Source: Phycisphaerales bacterium
Lineage (GTDB): Bacteria > Planctomycetota > Phycisphaerae > Phycisphaerales > SM1A02
Reading direction: 5' to 3'
Assembly: GCA_022446905.1 (NCBI GenBank)
Contig: JAKVBT010000013.1
Location: 1-44,074 of the forward strand
Length of the DNA: 44,074 nucleotides
The notes under the pieces were generated by a model. The model had not been told where the DNA came from. It did no database searches and saw nothing but the letters and a program-made list of their open reading frames with translations. The first letter of the stretch is position 1; the number at the start of each line of letters is the position of its first letter. This document shows positions 9,072 through 18,007 of the stretch, one piece after another. A program made the translations under genes and the position numbers.

Positions 9072-10532
9072 TCAGGGGGCAGCCTTCAGGTGCTCGCGAA
9101 CAAGTGTCTGTGGTGGTGGCCAGAGCACCAAATCACCTCCGGACTCCACATCCAGATGGCGTGCAGCAAGGCCATCTACTCCATCACGGCCCACGCTGTA
9201 AAGAAGGCCCATCCCCGGTTCAATCCAAACACGTGTTCTTCCAACATCAATTGACTTACGCACTTTTGGTACGCGATACACAAACCCGCGGTAGTCGAGA
9301 TCGTGAATGTCCTTGTCATGATCCTTCGAGCCAGTAATGCCGTAGATAAACCGCATGTCTGCAGGGTAGACATCACGGTCCTGCACATAACTGGCAAGGG
9401 CTGCTGATGTTGCCGTTGCATTGACTGCGAGCACAAGATCATCGCGCAAATCGAACAACCCCTGCATGTCCTGAATCGCAACGAGCATCGCGGCAAATCG
9501 GGCCTGATTCATGATTTCAAACTGTGAGAGTTTGGCCAGAATCATCTGCCCCATATCTGAGGTTGGATTCACCCGCCAGCGGCGCCACCAGTCGTCATAC
9601 ACCTGATCTAATCGATCAAGACTCGACCTTAAAGCATCGTGTCCATCACGCAAAGACTCCCATCGACGTCGAGCTCCAAATCGAGAGAGCGGCTCTGCAT
9701 TAGCCTGAAGCTCGGTATAAACCCGCGGAAACTTCTCCGCATCTGCACCATAAATTTCATCAAATGCATTTTCCAGAAACGTGCGACATACCAGACGATC
9801 ATGCTCTGGAATAAAGAGCCTAGCTCGATCGGGGCGAACCGCGGGCATGTCCTTCAGGCTGATCCGGCGAAGAAGTTCTGCGGGCATCTGATCCTGATTG
9901 CGATACATCACATCGCGCAGAACCTCCAGCATCCCAATGAGCCTGTCCATGGCCCATGATTTCTCATCAAGAAACTCTCGATCAGCTAACAGGCGCATCA
10001 GAAAAACGCCATCGATGAGAAGATCCACACCTTGCTCTACCTCACCCGCATCGATCATCCGATTGGCTTCAACAACGATCCACTGGAGAAGTCGGTCGAT
10101 CTGTTTCAGGTAGATAAACTGAGGACGGATGATCTGGTCCGAATCCCCGAGGTCGACTAAGAGGCCAGCCGCAATCTCATCGGATGTCATTGCTTCACGG
10201 CCATACGCGAGTCCGAACTTAATTCGATCTGAAGCCTCTGCGACTGCTTCAGCCAAACCGTCTTGACTGGCAGACCAAGCGGTGGCCTGTTCCCACGAAT
10301 CCATACCGGGCCAGAGATTCTGGTACGAAGCAGCGGCACGATCTGGCATCGGCTCCAGGCGTTGCAGGGGCCCAGAGAGCACTGCCCATGCTTTCTCTTC
10401 GTCTGGCCCACGCACCGAACGATGATCGTTCAATGTGGATGCCAGTTCCGCAGGCGTGGTCGCAGCCTCGGATGCACACGGAAATCCAAGCACGCATGTC
10501 AGCAGAAGCGGGATGATTCGTGTCATCAGCAT
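9072..10532 (-). CDS. Unknown exported protein with C-terminal pseudopilin-like tail motif
   Basis: Begins with a signal peptide (basic MLMTRI, hydrophobic IPLLLTCVLGF, cleavage near ASEA-A), then about 460 residues with alternating helices and no family I can name. Near the C-terminus are IEPGMGLLYSVGRDGVDG and DLVLWPP; a tail of the form LYSxGxDGxDxG-DLVLW is common at the end of planctomycete secreted proteins related to type II secretion pseudopilins, though no N-terminal prepilin methylation site is present here. The ATG with GGAG eight bases upstream fixes the start. Upstream 196 bp separate it from the divergent gmhA, with a TACACT about 25 nt before its start as possible -10. Exported location is supported; function unknown. 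Confidence 0.85.
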   Translation of the reverse strand: MLMTRIIPLLLTCVLGFPCASEAATTPAELASTLNDHRSVRGPDEEKAWAVLSGPLQRLEPMPDRAAASYQNLWPGMDSWEQATAWSASQDGLAEAVAEASDRIKFGLAYGREAMTSDEIAAGLLVDLGDSDQIIRPQFIYLKQIDRLLQWIVVEANRMIDAGEVEQGVDLLIDGVFLMRLLADREFLDEKSWAMDRLIGMLEVLRDVMYRNQDQMPAELLRRISLKDMPAVRPDRARLFIPEHDRLVCRTFLENAFDEIYGADAEKFPRVYTELQANAEPLSRFGARRRWESLRDGHDALRSSLDRLDQVYDDWWRRWRVNPTSDMGQMILAKLSQFEIMNQARFAAMLVAIQDMQGLFDLRDDLVLAVNATATSAALASYVQDRDVYPADMRFIYGITGSKDHDKDIHDLDYRGFVYRVPKVRKSIDVGRTRVWIEPGMGLLYSVGRDGVDGLAARHLDVESGGDLVLWPPPQTLVREHLKAAP

Positions 10533-10728
10533 GAAAAAGTCTCCGTCAGTCGCTCGAGTGTAGCACCCCCCGTAAGCATCCGCCCAGACTCAGAACTGCC
10601 GAATTGCTGCTCCTTCGGCCAGCCATGGTGGGTGGTGACTATACTTTTGCCCCTCGCCGTGGCCTGCTCAACCTCCCGTCTCGGAAGGCAGTCGTGCGGC
10701 TCAGATGCTCTGAAACGGTAGGCAGGCC

Positions 10729-11322
10729 ATGACGCTCGAGACCGATCTGCTCAGTTCACGAATCGACGCGTCTCTGGAGACAACCTCCCGGGTGCGTGAC
10801 TGCTTGCCTCAGATTGAGTCAGCGACGCATCACATGATCGAAGCTCTCCAACGCGGTGGCACAGTGTGGACCGCCGGCAATGGTGGCTCCGCCGCTCAAG
10901 CCATGCACATTTCAGAAGAGCTGGTTGGACGTTACCGGAGAACCCGACGTGGCCTGTCAGCAGCAAGCCTTGTTGCAGATCCAACCGCTCTGACATGCAT
11001 TGCAAACGACTTCGGATTCGAGCACGTCTTTTCACGACAGGTCGAGGGGCTCGCAAGATCTGGAGACCTATTACTGGTCCTTTCAACCTCTGGAAATAGT
11101 GACAACATCGTCAATGCACTGCAGGTGGCTCGTCAGCAAGGCGTATCGACGATCGGTCTTCTCGGTGGGGATGGTGGACAGTGCAAGCCATTGTGTGACG
11201 TTTCGATCTGCATTCCCAACAACGATTCCGCCCTCATTCAAGATGCGCATCAATTGGTTCTGCACCTGATCTGTGAAGCTATTGACGCTTGGGCAGAGGA
11301 GACTGACAAACGCCATGAGTGA
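10729..11322 (+). CDS. gmhA: Phosphoheptose isomerase (sedoheptulose 7-phosphate isomerase)
   Basis: Converts sedoheptulose 7-phosphate to D-glycero-D-manno-heptose 7-phosphate, the first step towards ADP-heptose for the lipopolysaccharide inner core. It is a single SIS domain of 197 residues. Seen are WTAGNGGSAAQAMHISEELVGRY (phosphate-binding GNGGSA and the catalytic Glu region), FSRQVEGLARSGDLLLVLSTSGNSDNIV and the C-terminal SALIQDAHQLVLHLICEAID with the conserved Gln and His. The gene opens a four-gene run on this strand; its stop overlaps the next start in ATGAGTGA. Only a weak AGG precedes the ATG. A TATACT 84 bp upstream is a possible -10, without a good -35. Confidence 0.96.
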   Translation: MTLETDLLSSRIDASLETTSRVRDCLPQIESATHHMIEALQRGGTVWTAGNGGSAAQAMHISEELVGRYRRTRRGLSAASLVADPTALTCIANDFGFEHVFSRQVEGLARSGDLLLVLSTSGNSDNIVNALQVARQQGVSTIGLLGGDGGQCKPLCDVSICIPNNDSALIQDAHQLVLHLICEAIDAWAEETDKRHE

Positions 11323-12376
11323 TGCGCATCAGCCCGGAACCGCTTCGCCCAACAACATGGCCGGACTAATTGGACTCTGGCTCGTTCGCGTCGTGGTGCC
11401 ACTTTGGATCACAGTCGGAGCGACGACCAAACTGGTCAGCCGCAGCCCAAAGCTACTCCCAGATCATCTCCGGGGCATGCTTCTGGACGCAGGCATAGAC
11501 CTTCACTTCGCCCTCGCAGCCTTCATCACCATTGAGTTCGCAGCAGTCGCGCTGATGGTCTGCATTCCACGCCTGGCCCGCCCAATCGCTGCCTCAATGC
11601 TGATCGTGTTCTGCCTTGTCCTGCTGTGGGAGATGTTCAATGGCAACATGACCAATTGTGGCTGCCTGGGCAATGTCACCCCGCCGCCATGGGCCATGCT
11701 AGCTATCGACGCATTCCTTCTGGTATTGATCGCAGCCCTACCTGTTCGACCAATCCGCAAAGCAACTGCTCGCAGTGCATGGGCTCTGGCAAGTTTCCTG
11801 GCACTTGGACTCGGCGTGCTGACATTTACTCGCGTTCAGAGCATCGCATCAGGAACGGCCATCACAATTCCATCCCCTCAGCAGACCACGCCTACCGAAC
11901 CTGCACTCAACCAAGATCCACAAATGCAAAATGCAACGACCGAGCCAACCACCACGATATCCCTACCAGCGTATTACGCGCTTGATACGGATCAGTGGGT
12001 TGACCAGCCGCTTCAAGACATCGAGCTTTTTCAGTGGATCCCAGGCTTGATGAACCGCGTAGGCACTGGACAGCATTACATCGTGTTGTACAGTCGCACC
12101 TGCGAACATTGTCAGGAGTTGCTGCTCGAGCACTTTTCAATGGCGCTTCCAGCCCCCACTACTCTGATCGCGATTCCCGAGCGAACTGACGGTTTCAACA
12201 CTGAAGGTGAACTTGAGAATCCATGTATCGATTGTGCAGAAATGGAATTACCTGTGGGTGTTGACTGGCTCATGACACCGCCGATTGTCGTGGCAGTAGA
12301 TGAAGGCCGCGTCGTGTGCGCACAGGAAGCCGAAGATACCTTTGACCCTCAGTGCTTACCTTGGCACGGATTCTGA
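11315..12376 (+). CDS. DoxX/MauE-like membrane protein fused to a thioredoxin-like domain
   Basis: The N-terminal half has about five membrane segments. Between TM3 and TM4 it carries NCGCLG (Cys115, Cys117), the CGCxG pair typical of MauE/DoxX-type redox-associated membrane proteins. A proline-threonine-rich linker of about 45 residues follows, then a soluble domain with YIVLYSRTCEHCQELLL (CEHC, Cys263 and Cys266) and a cis-Pro-like TPPIVVA, matching a thioredoxin fold. Further cysteines occur in PCIDCAE and near the C-terminus. The arrangement suggests that electrons or disulfides pass from the membrane pair to the periplasmic CxxC, but the direction and partner are unknown. Its start overlaps the gmhA stop; the dipeptidase begins 7 bp after its end. 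Confidence 0.85.
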   Translation: MSDAHQPGTASPNNMAGLIGLWLVRVVVPLWITVGATTKLVSRSPKLLPDHLRGMLLDAGIDLHFALAAFITIEFAAVALMVCIPRLARPIAASMLIVFCLVLLWEMFNGNMTNCGCLGNVTPPPWAMLAIDAFLLVLIAALPVRPIRKATARSAWALASFLALGLGVLTFTRVQSIASGTAITIPSPQQTTPTEPALNQDPQMQNATTEPTTTISLPAYYALDTDQWVDQPLQDIELFQWIPGLMNRVGTGQHYIVLYSRTCEHCQELLLEHFSMALPAPTTLIAIPERTDGFNTEGELENPCIDCAEMELPVGVDWLMTPPIVVAVDEGRVVCAQEAEDTFDPQCLPWHGF

Positions 12377-12383
12377 ATCACTC

Positions 12384-13796
12384 ATGACACACGCCCTTAT
12401 GACCGATCAACTTCAAGCCGTACTCGATCATCTTGACCTCAATCGGGACGAACGCATCCAACGGCTTGACTCCCTTCTGAGGCTTCCGAGCATCAGTACG
12501 GATCCTGCGCATAACGCTGATGTACGTGCAGCGGCGGAATGTTGTGCTGAAATGCTCAATGCATCTGGCATCGCAACTGAAATCCGCAACACAACCGGCC
12601 ACCCAATGGTCGTTGGACACGCCGATGGCCCTGAAGGAGCGCCGCATGTCCTGTACTACGGTCACTACGACGTGCAGCCACCGGATCCTCTTGAACTTTG
12701 GGACAGCGGCCCGTTTGAGCCCGTCATTATTGAAGGCGAGAACGGCCCCAAGATCGTGGCTCGTGGTGCTGCTGATGACAAAGGTCAATTGATGATGTTC
12801 GTCGAGGCTCTTCGCGCCTGGCATGACATCCATGGATCATTTCCGATTCGAATCACTGTTCTGCTTGAAGGCGAAGAAGAAAGCGGAAGTCCTAGTCTCG
12901 ACCCGTTCCTGAAGGCCAATGCAGACGAACTTCGACCAGATGTCTGCATCGTCTCTGATACAGGTATGTGGGATCCCAAGACACCTGCAATCACCACCAT
13001 GCTGCGCGGGCTTGTCTATCTCGACGTCACCTTGCACGGCCCTTCCCACGATCTGCACTCCGGCATGTATGGCGGCGCGGTCGTCAATCCCTTGAATGAA
13101 CTGGCGCAGATCCTAGGATCACTGCATGATGCTGATGGACGTGTCACCATTCCTGGGTTCTACGATGATGTTCTTGAAACTGACAGCGAGCAGTTAGCAC
13201 AATGGGATTCACTTGATTTTGATGAAGCTGCCTTTCTTGGCAGCGCTGGGCTGAAAAAGAGCACAGGTGAAGTTGGACGAACCGTACTGGAACGCATCTG
13301 GTCGCGGCCAACACTGGATATCAACGGAATTACTGGCGGCTACGGCGGGGAAGGTGCCAAGACAGTGATCGCTGCCGAAGCGAGTGCGAAGTTCAGTTGC
13401 CGACTCGTTGCCAATCAATGCCCGGAGACCATTGAACGCAACCTGAAGGACTGGCTCGAGGCACGCACACCCGAAGGGTGCCACTGGACGATCCACGGAC
13501 ATGGTTGCAATCCTGCAATTCACGTCCCATCCGAATCTCCTTGGCTGGCAGCAGCCCAGCAAGGCTTGGAAAAGATCTGGAATCAACCCGGCATGCTGAT
13601 TGGATGTGGTGGCTCTATTCCCGTCGTGGGTTCCTTCCAGACCATCCTCGGCGCCGATTCTCTGCTTATTGGATTCGGACTCGATGATGACCGGGTGCAC
13701 TCGCCCAATGAGAAATTCGATCTGTCCTGCTACCACGGCGGCACAAGATCTCACGCAGCGGTCATGGCTGCCATCGCCGGAGTTTCAGGCGGGTGA
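12384..13796 (+). CDS. M20 family metallopeptidase (dipeptidase/carboxypeptidase type)
   Basis: A zinc peptidase of the M20 clan, 470 residues. The metal and catalytic positions are readable: YYGHYDVQPPDP (His and catalytic Asp), GAADDKGQ (bridging Asp), EGEEESGSPS (general base Glu and metal Glu), VSDTGMW (metal Asp) and a late His near GFGLDDDRVHSPNEKF. The dimerisation domain with HDLHSGMYGGAVVNPLNEL is typical of the CNDP-like dipeptidase group. No signal peptide, so probably cytoplasmic and used for peptide turnover. Start ATG lies 7 bp after the previous stop; an alternative ATG is 18 bp on. The stop overlaps the next start by GTGA, so translation is likely coupled. Confidence 0.94.
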   Translation: MTHALMTDQLQAVLDHLDLNRDERIQRLDSLLRLPSISTDPAHNADVRAAAECCAEMLNASGIATEIRNTTGHPMVVGHADGPEGAPHVLYYGHYDVQPPDPLELWDSGPFEPVIIEGENGPKIVARGAADDKGQLMMFVEALRAWHDIHGSFPIRITVLLEGEEESGSPSLDPFLKANADELRPDVCIVSDTGMWDPKTPAITTMLRGLVYLDVTLHGPSHDLHSGMYGGAVVNPLNELAQILGSLHDADGRVTIPGFYDDVLETDSEQLAQWDSLDFDEAAFLGSAGLKKSTGEVGRTVLERIWSRPTLDINGITGGYGGEGAKTVIAAEASAKFSCRLVANQCPETIERNLKDWLEARTPEGCHWTIHGHGCNPAIHVPSESPWLAAAQQGLEKIWNQPGMLIGCGGSIPVVGSFQTILGADSLLIGFGLDDDRVHSPNEKFDLSCYHGGTRSHAAVMAAIAGVSGG

Positions 13797-16111
13797 TTCG
13801 GTGCTGCCTGTGCCTCTGCGTGGCACTGCTTGGACTGCACTCAACAAGTGCTGCTGCGCCGAGCCTGACACTTCGCAGCCTTGGACCCGGCAACTTGGCC
13901 CGATTTGACTCAGCTACAGCCCTGCAAATTGATATTGATCCTACGGGACTTCCATCCGAAACCTACCTCTTGCAATGGCGTTTGCCAACACCTGATGGTG
14001 ACCCACTGCTGATTCAACGGCGCATTCCACTGGCGGAAATGCCGACGACGGCGTGGCTCTATGGCATGCTCCCCCACCATGGGCAATCCCTTGGCCAGGT
14101 TCAGTTGCGCACACTGGACGATGATCAAGCATTGGCCTCAATAGAACTCGGCAGTCCCGCCGCTGCTGGTCCAGAAGCCTCAGATACACACTTGATCCTG
14201 GTGGTGGGCCCCAGTCTTGCTGGATTGGATCACTATCAGCAGGGTATCGGTGGACCAATCTGGTCGGTCGGTCCGACAACTGTCAAAAACATGACAGCCG
14301 AAGACCTCCCCGACCGACCTGAAGGCCTACAGGCCATCGACACCATCGTGTGGACTGGGAACACTGATGGACTTGACGGTGCTCGTCGCAATGCACTCAG
14401 GCAATGGATTGACTCTGGCGGCCATCTCATTGTTTCGTTGCCAGATAGCGGAGATCCATGGCAACTCACTCAACAAACCGGACCACTTGCCGATGTGATG
14501 ACGATCCGCGGACAAACATCGGAAGTGAGCGCACCGATCTGGGCAGATTTGATTTCATCCGAGCCACTTCTTGGTGTTCCAGGTCGCCAGAGCATCCGCA
14601 CCATTGAGCCAACTGAACGCAGCATGTGGCAGTCAATGCTTGAACTTCCAAGCGGTCAGCCTGTAGCTGCCGCCAGAGCCGTGGGACTTGGCCGATTGAC
14701 CGTTGTAGGCATCGATGTCACCTCACCCTCCTTTGATGCAATGCGTACCACACAGAGCACAGTTCCAACTGCGATACCAGATGCGGCAACCTTCTGGAAT
14801 CCCTTGCTTGGTCGCCGCGACGATGCGCCTACAGCCGCGTTTCAAATGGCCAGTGGAGCAGCGATCAGCAGCCCTATTGCTAGCCGTCAGATGACGGTGA
14901 ACGACCAAATGATCGCCCAGCAGATTGCCAGTACCACCAATGCAGGCGGCAGATTGATGCTCGTGATGTTTCTGCTTGTGATTTACTGGTTGGTGGCGGT
15001 TCCCGGGGTGTGGATGCTCACCAAGAATGCAGGACGCCGGGATTTCGCTTGGCCAGGCTTTCTGGTGGTTGGCCTTGGTGCTGCAGGTCTCACGACCCTG
15101 TGGTCGATGAGCGGGCAATTTGAACCGCCTCGCATCAGCCATCTGACAGTGGTTGATCAGGTTGCAGGCCATCCCAATCAACACGTGCAATCCTGGATGA
15201 ACCTCACTATGCAGGGCAGTAGCGTGCATCAGGTAGAGGTCGAATCCGACGATGATCAACGTCCAACCATGTACCACTGGGAAGCCAAGGGGCCATCTGA
15301 ACTTGGATTTGCCAGCGTACGCACACTTGAACGCGCGATCGACACACCATGGCTGATGCCTATCCAAGCACGAGACACATCTACAGGCCTTCGGCTTGAC
15401 TGGACTGGGGTCATTGACCCATTGATCTGGACAGGGATGCTGCGCATTGAGCAGCCCATTTCTCTAACGCGAGGCGCCAATGATCAGCCTCAATTGAGTG
15501 GTCGTGTACAGAGTGAGCTTTCACAACCACTGGAGGACGTGTCGGTTGTGCTGATTGAAGCAACGCACCAGCCACGGCGCTGGCCGCCACCTCCTTGGAA
15601 TGGCATGACAGAGGCGGGTTTCATGCCAGTTCGTGGGGCTTGGTGGAAGTTGCCGGAAAGTTGGGCGCCAGGCGCATCACTCGACCTCAGCACACTTGTC
15701 AATACTGATGGAGACATGGATCTCGCCGCCCAGATCGCTGCAGTGTCAGAGTCACTTTCCATTGGAATCTGGAGCACAGCAGATTCAACCAGAGTCTCGG
15801 AGCGCTTACTGATGCGACTGCTTGAAATGGCAAGTCTTGCCACACTCTGGCCCCCACCGCCCTGGCGTGGCGAGACAGATGCCACGGAATCAACACATAT
15901 CTCGATGAAGCGACCCTTTGGCATTGAACTTGATCTGGGCCCCCATCTGGCGAGTCCTGTGTTGTTGATCATGGGCGTGGTCAAACAAACGAACCTACCA
16001 GTGTCCGTTCAGGTTGACGGACGCGACGTTCAGGACACCACAGGTGATGTCTTGCTCCGCTGGCGAGTACCACTCTCCGACCAGCCCATCATCACGACCT
16101 TTGGGCCGTGA
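13793..16111 (+). CDS. Large exported membrane protein of unknown function next to an ABC ATPase
   Basis: A protein of 772 residues starting at GTG in a GTGA overlap with the M20 gene; GGAG lies ten bases upstream. A signal peptide (cysteine-rich, ending TSAAA) precedes a region that resembles a class I glutamine-amidotransferase-like Rossmann fold: LILVVGPSLAG, IDTIVWTGNTDGLDG, ALRQWIDSGGHLIVSLP, GLGRLTVVGID. No catalytic Cys-His-Glu triad is obvious. Two membrane helices lie near residues 387-409 and 419-440, leaving a large C-terminal soluble part of some 330 residues rich in beta strands. Such Rossmann-like plus membrane proteins are often found beside ABC transporters of the gliding/Gld type, and an ABC ATPase follows 39 bp later. 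The link is contextual. Confidence 0.8.
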   Translation: MIRCCLCLCVALLGLHSTSAAAPSLTLRSLGPGNLARFDSATALQIDIDPTGLPSETYLLQWRLPTPDGDPLLIQRRIPLAEMPTTAWLYGMLPHHGQSLGQVQLRTLDDDQALASIELGSPAAAGPEASDTHLILVVGPSLAGLDHYQQGIGGPIWSVGPTTVKNMTAEDLPDRPEGLQAIDTIVWTGNTDGLDGARRNALRQWIDSGGHLIVSLPDSGDPWQLTQQTGPLADVMTIRGQTSEVSAPIWADLISSEPLLGVPGRQSIRTIEPTERSMWQSMLELPSGQPVAAARAVGLGRLTVVGIDVTSPSFDAMRTTQSTVPTAIPDAATFWNPLLGRRDDAPTAAFQMASGAAISSPIASRQMTVNDQMIAQQIASTTNAGGRLMLVMFLLVIYWLVAVPGVWMLTKNAGRRDFAWPGFLVVGLGAAGLTTLWSMSGQFEPPRISHLTVVDQVAGHPNQHVQSWMNLTMQGSSVHQVEVESDDDQRPTMYHWEAKGPSELGFASVRTLERAIDTPWLMPIQARDTSTGLRLDWTGVIDPLIWTGMLRIEQPISLTRGANDQPQLSGRVQSELSQPLEDVSVVLIEATHQPRRWPPPPWNGMTEAGFMPVRGAWWKLPESWAPGASLDLSTLVNTDGDMDLAAQIAAVSESLSIGIWSTADSTRVSERLLMRLLEMASLATLWPPPPWRGETDATESTHISMKRPFGIELDLGPHLASPVLLIMGVVKQTNLPVSVQVDGRDVQDTTGDVLLRWRVPLSDQPIITTFGP

Positions 16112-16150
16112 TGGCACGAGCAAGCCTGTTATAAGAGACGCATCGTGGCC

Positions 16151-17092
16151 ATGATCGAGACCATCAAATTGACCCGGAAGTATGGCGATCTCGTCGCGCT
16201 GGACAATCTTGACCTGCAGGTTGAGTCGGGGTCGTGCTTCGGCTTCATTGGACCCAATGGCGCCGGAAAAACAACCACAATCCGGATTCTGGCAACACTA
16301 CTCAAGCCGACCTGGGGCGAGGCACGAATCGATGGCTTGACCATCGGATACCAGAACGCACTGATTCGACCAATCATCGGATATGTCCCCGATTTCATCG
16401 GCACCTACGATGACATGCTTGTATCTGAATATCTTGAGTTCTTCGCAGCCTGCTATGACCTTCACGGCTCAAAGCGACGTCAGGTGGTGGCAGATGTGCT
16501 TGATCTCACTGATTTGCACCACAAGGTTGATGCCCAAGTTGCTGGACTCAGCCGAGGCATGAGCCAACGCCTCTCAATTGCACGCGTCTTACTTCATGAC
16601 CCACGCGTTCTGCTGATGGATGAACCGGCATCTGGACTGGATCCACGTGCCCGGATTGAGATACGAGAACTCCTACGTGAGCTACGCAGAATTGGAAAGA
16701 CCATCCTGATTTCATCTCACATCCTCAGCGAACTGGCCGAATTGTGCGACAGCGTTGGCATCATTGAACAGGGAAAGTTGCTGTTCTCTGGATCAACCAG
16801 CGAAGCAATACGGCGCGCTGACAGTGGGCTTCATTATGAAATCATGGTGTCAGATCGCGCTCGAGAAGCTGGACAATTGCTGTCCGAACTGCGGGGCGTC
16901 AAGAAAGTCACGTTGACACCCCGTGGAGATACCAAGGTGCTCATCGTCGAGTTAGATGGGCAACAGAAACTCGATCCAAGCGAAATCCCAGCTCGTTTGA
17001 TTACAGCCGGATTCCGCTTGGTGGAGTTCAAACGGGGCGAGGTGGATCTTGAGACCGCGTTCATGAGGCTCACGGACGGAATCGTCAGTTAA
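16151..17092 (+). CDS. ABC transporter ATP-binding protein
   Basis: Cytoplasmic ATPase subunit of an exporter of the CcmA/DrrA type, 313 residues. Walker A is GPNGAGKTTT, the signature is GLSRGMSQRLSIARVLL, Walker B is VLLMDEPASGLDP and the H-loop is ISSHILSEL. The C-terminal 90 residues (from SGLHYEIMV) form the extra domain common in this group. A GTG 6 bp upstream is an alternative start. A TATAAG hexamer lies 15 bp before the ATG and could be a -10. No permease gene is beside it, which is unusual for this family; the preceding 772-residue protein has only two internal helices. NAD kinase follows after 38 bp. Confidence 0.95.
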   Translation: MIETIKLTRKYGDLVALDNLDLQVESGSCFGFIGPNGAGKTTTIRILATLLKPTWGEARIDGLTIGYQNALIRPIIGYVPDFIGTYDDMLVSEYLEFFAACYDLHGSKRRQVVADVLDLTDLHHKVDAQVAGLSRGMSQRLSIARVLLHDPRVLLMDEPASGLDPRARIEIRELLRELRRIGKTILISSHILSELAELCDSVGIIEQGKLLFSGSTSEAIRRADSGLHYEIMVSDRAREAGQLLSELRGVKKVTLTPRGDTKVLIVELDGQQKLDPSEIPARLITAGFRLVEFKRGEVDLETAFMRLTDGIVS

Positions 17093-17130
17093 GCCACCCG
17101 CGGCAAGCCTCGATAAGCGATACTTCCGAC

Positions 17131-17985
17131 ATGGATCGCCCCGCCCTTGACAACTTGCTTGTACTCGCTGATCGCAGCCGTCCAGAAGTTGATGTGACTT
17201 TCCGCGAAATCCAATCGGATCTGCCAACTTGGGCTCATGAAGTCACGATTCTTGATGCAGATGACAGCGAATTGCCTGCTGGTCTCGTCGCGGACCGGGC
17301 GATCGTCATCGGGGGTGATGGATCGATGATCGCGCAAGCACGACGCCTCGTCGGCCAAGACATCCCATTAATTGGAGTCAACTGTGGCCGCTTGGGGTTT
17401 CTCGCTGCCTTTGACCCCATGTCACTTCGACAGTTTGAAGCGAAAGTTTTTGGAGCGGCGCCACCAATGCAGCGTCATTTGCTCCTAACCGTAGAACATC
17501 ACACCAGCGAGGGGCTCTCTGGTCGCTACCTCGCGGTCAATGATGCGGTGATTCGATCTGGGCCCCCATGGAGAATGCTTGAATTAGCAATGTTCATTGG
17601 CGGTGTTCCCGGGCCTCACCTCCGTGGCGACGGTCTCGTGATCGCCTCACCCACAGGCTCGACTGCCCACAACCTGTCTGCAGGCGGTCCAATCATCGGC
17701 CCTGGTGTCGACGCACTGGTCGTCTCACCGCTGGCGCCCCAATCGCTGGCCTTTCGTCCAACCGTATTGGCTGCCCAGGAAGGCGTTGAAGTGGAAGTCA
17801 TCCACGGCAATACTGGAACCACCCTAATCCTCGATGGGCAGCAGGATGTCGCTCTGGCACCATCTGATCGGGTCACCGTACATCGGGCCGATCAGAGCAT
17901 CGCCTTCGTGACCAGACCCGATGAGCCCTTCTGGCAGATTCTGCTGGACCGAATGCGATGGGCCGCGCCACCGGTATACCGCTGA
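17131..17985 (+). CDS. nadK: NAD kinase
   Basis: Phosphorylates NAD to NADP in the cytoplasm. Family hallmarks are IGGDGSMIAQARR (GGDG at residues 61-64, the Asp being catalytic), GVNCGRLGFLAAF, LAVNDAVI (the NE/D motif at 137-138), GDGLVIASPTGSTAHNLSAGGPII and SPLAPQSLAFRP. At 284 residues it is a normal bacterial NadK. No Shine-Dalgarno is visible; GATACT ends 6 nt before the ATG, again compatible with a leaderless message. It sits between an ABC ATPase and serS on the same strand with short gaps of 38 and 22 bp. Confidence 0.96.
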   Translation: MDRPALDNLLVLADRSRPEVDVTFREIQSDLPTWAHEVTILDADDSELPAGLVADRAIVIGGDGSMIAQARRLVGQDIPLIGVNCGRLGFLAAFDPMSLRQFEAKVFGAAPPMQRHLLLTVEHHTSEGLSGRYLAVNDAVIRSGPPWRMLELAMFIGGVPGPHLRGDGLVIASPTGSTAHNLSAGGPIIGPGVDALVVSPLAPQSLAFRPTVLAAQEGVEVEVIHGNTGTTLILDGQQDVALAPSDRVTVHRADQSIAFVTRPDEPFWQILLDRMRWAAPPVYR

Positions 17986-18007
17986 CCGCTCCACTACACT
18001 TCCATGC

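Noticed and set aside
14723-15367. Open frame of 214 codons on the - strand
   Set aside because: Antisense to the 772-residue protein, which has a signal peptide, coupled start and helices; the opposite frame has no such signs.
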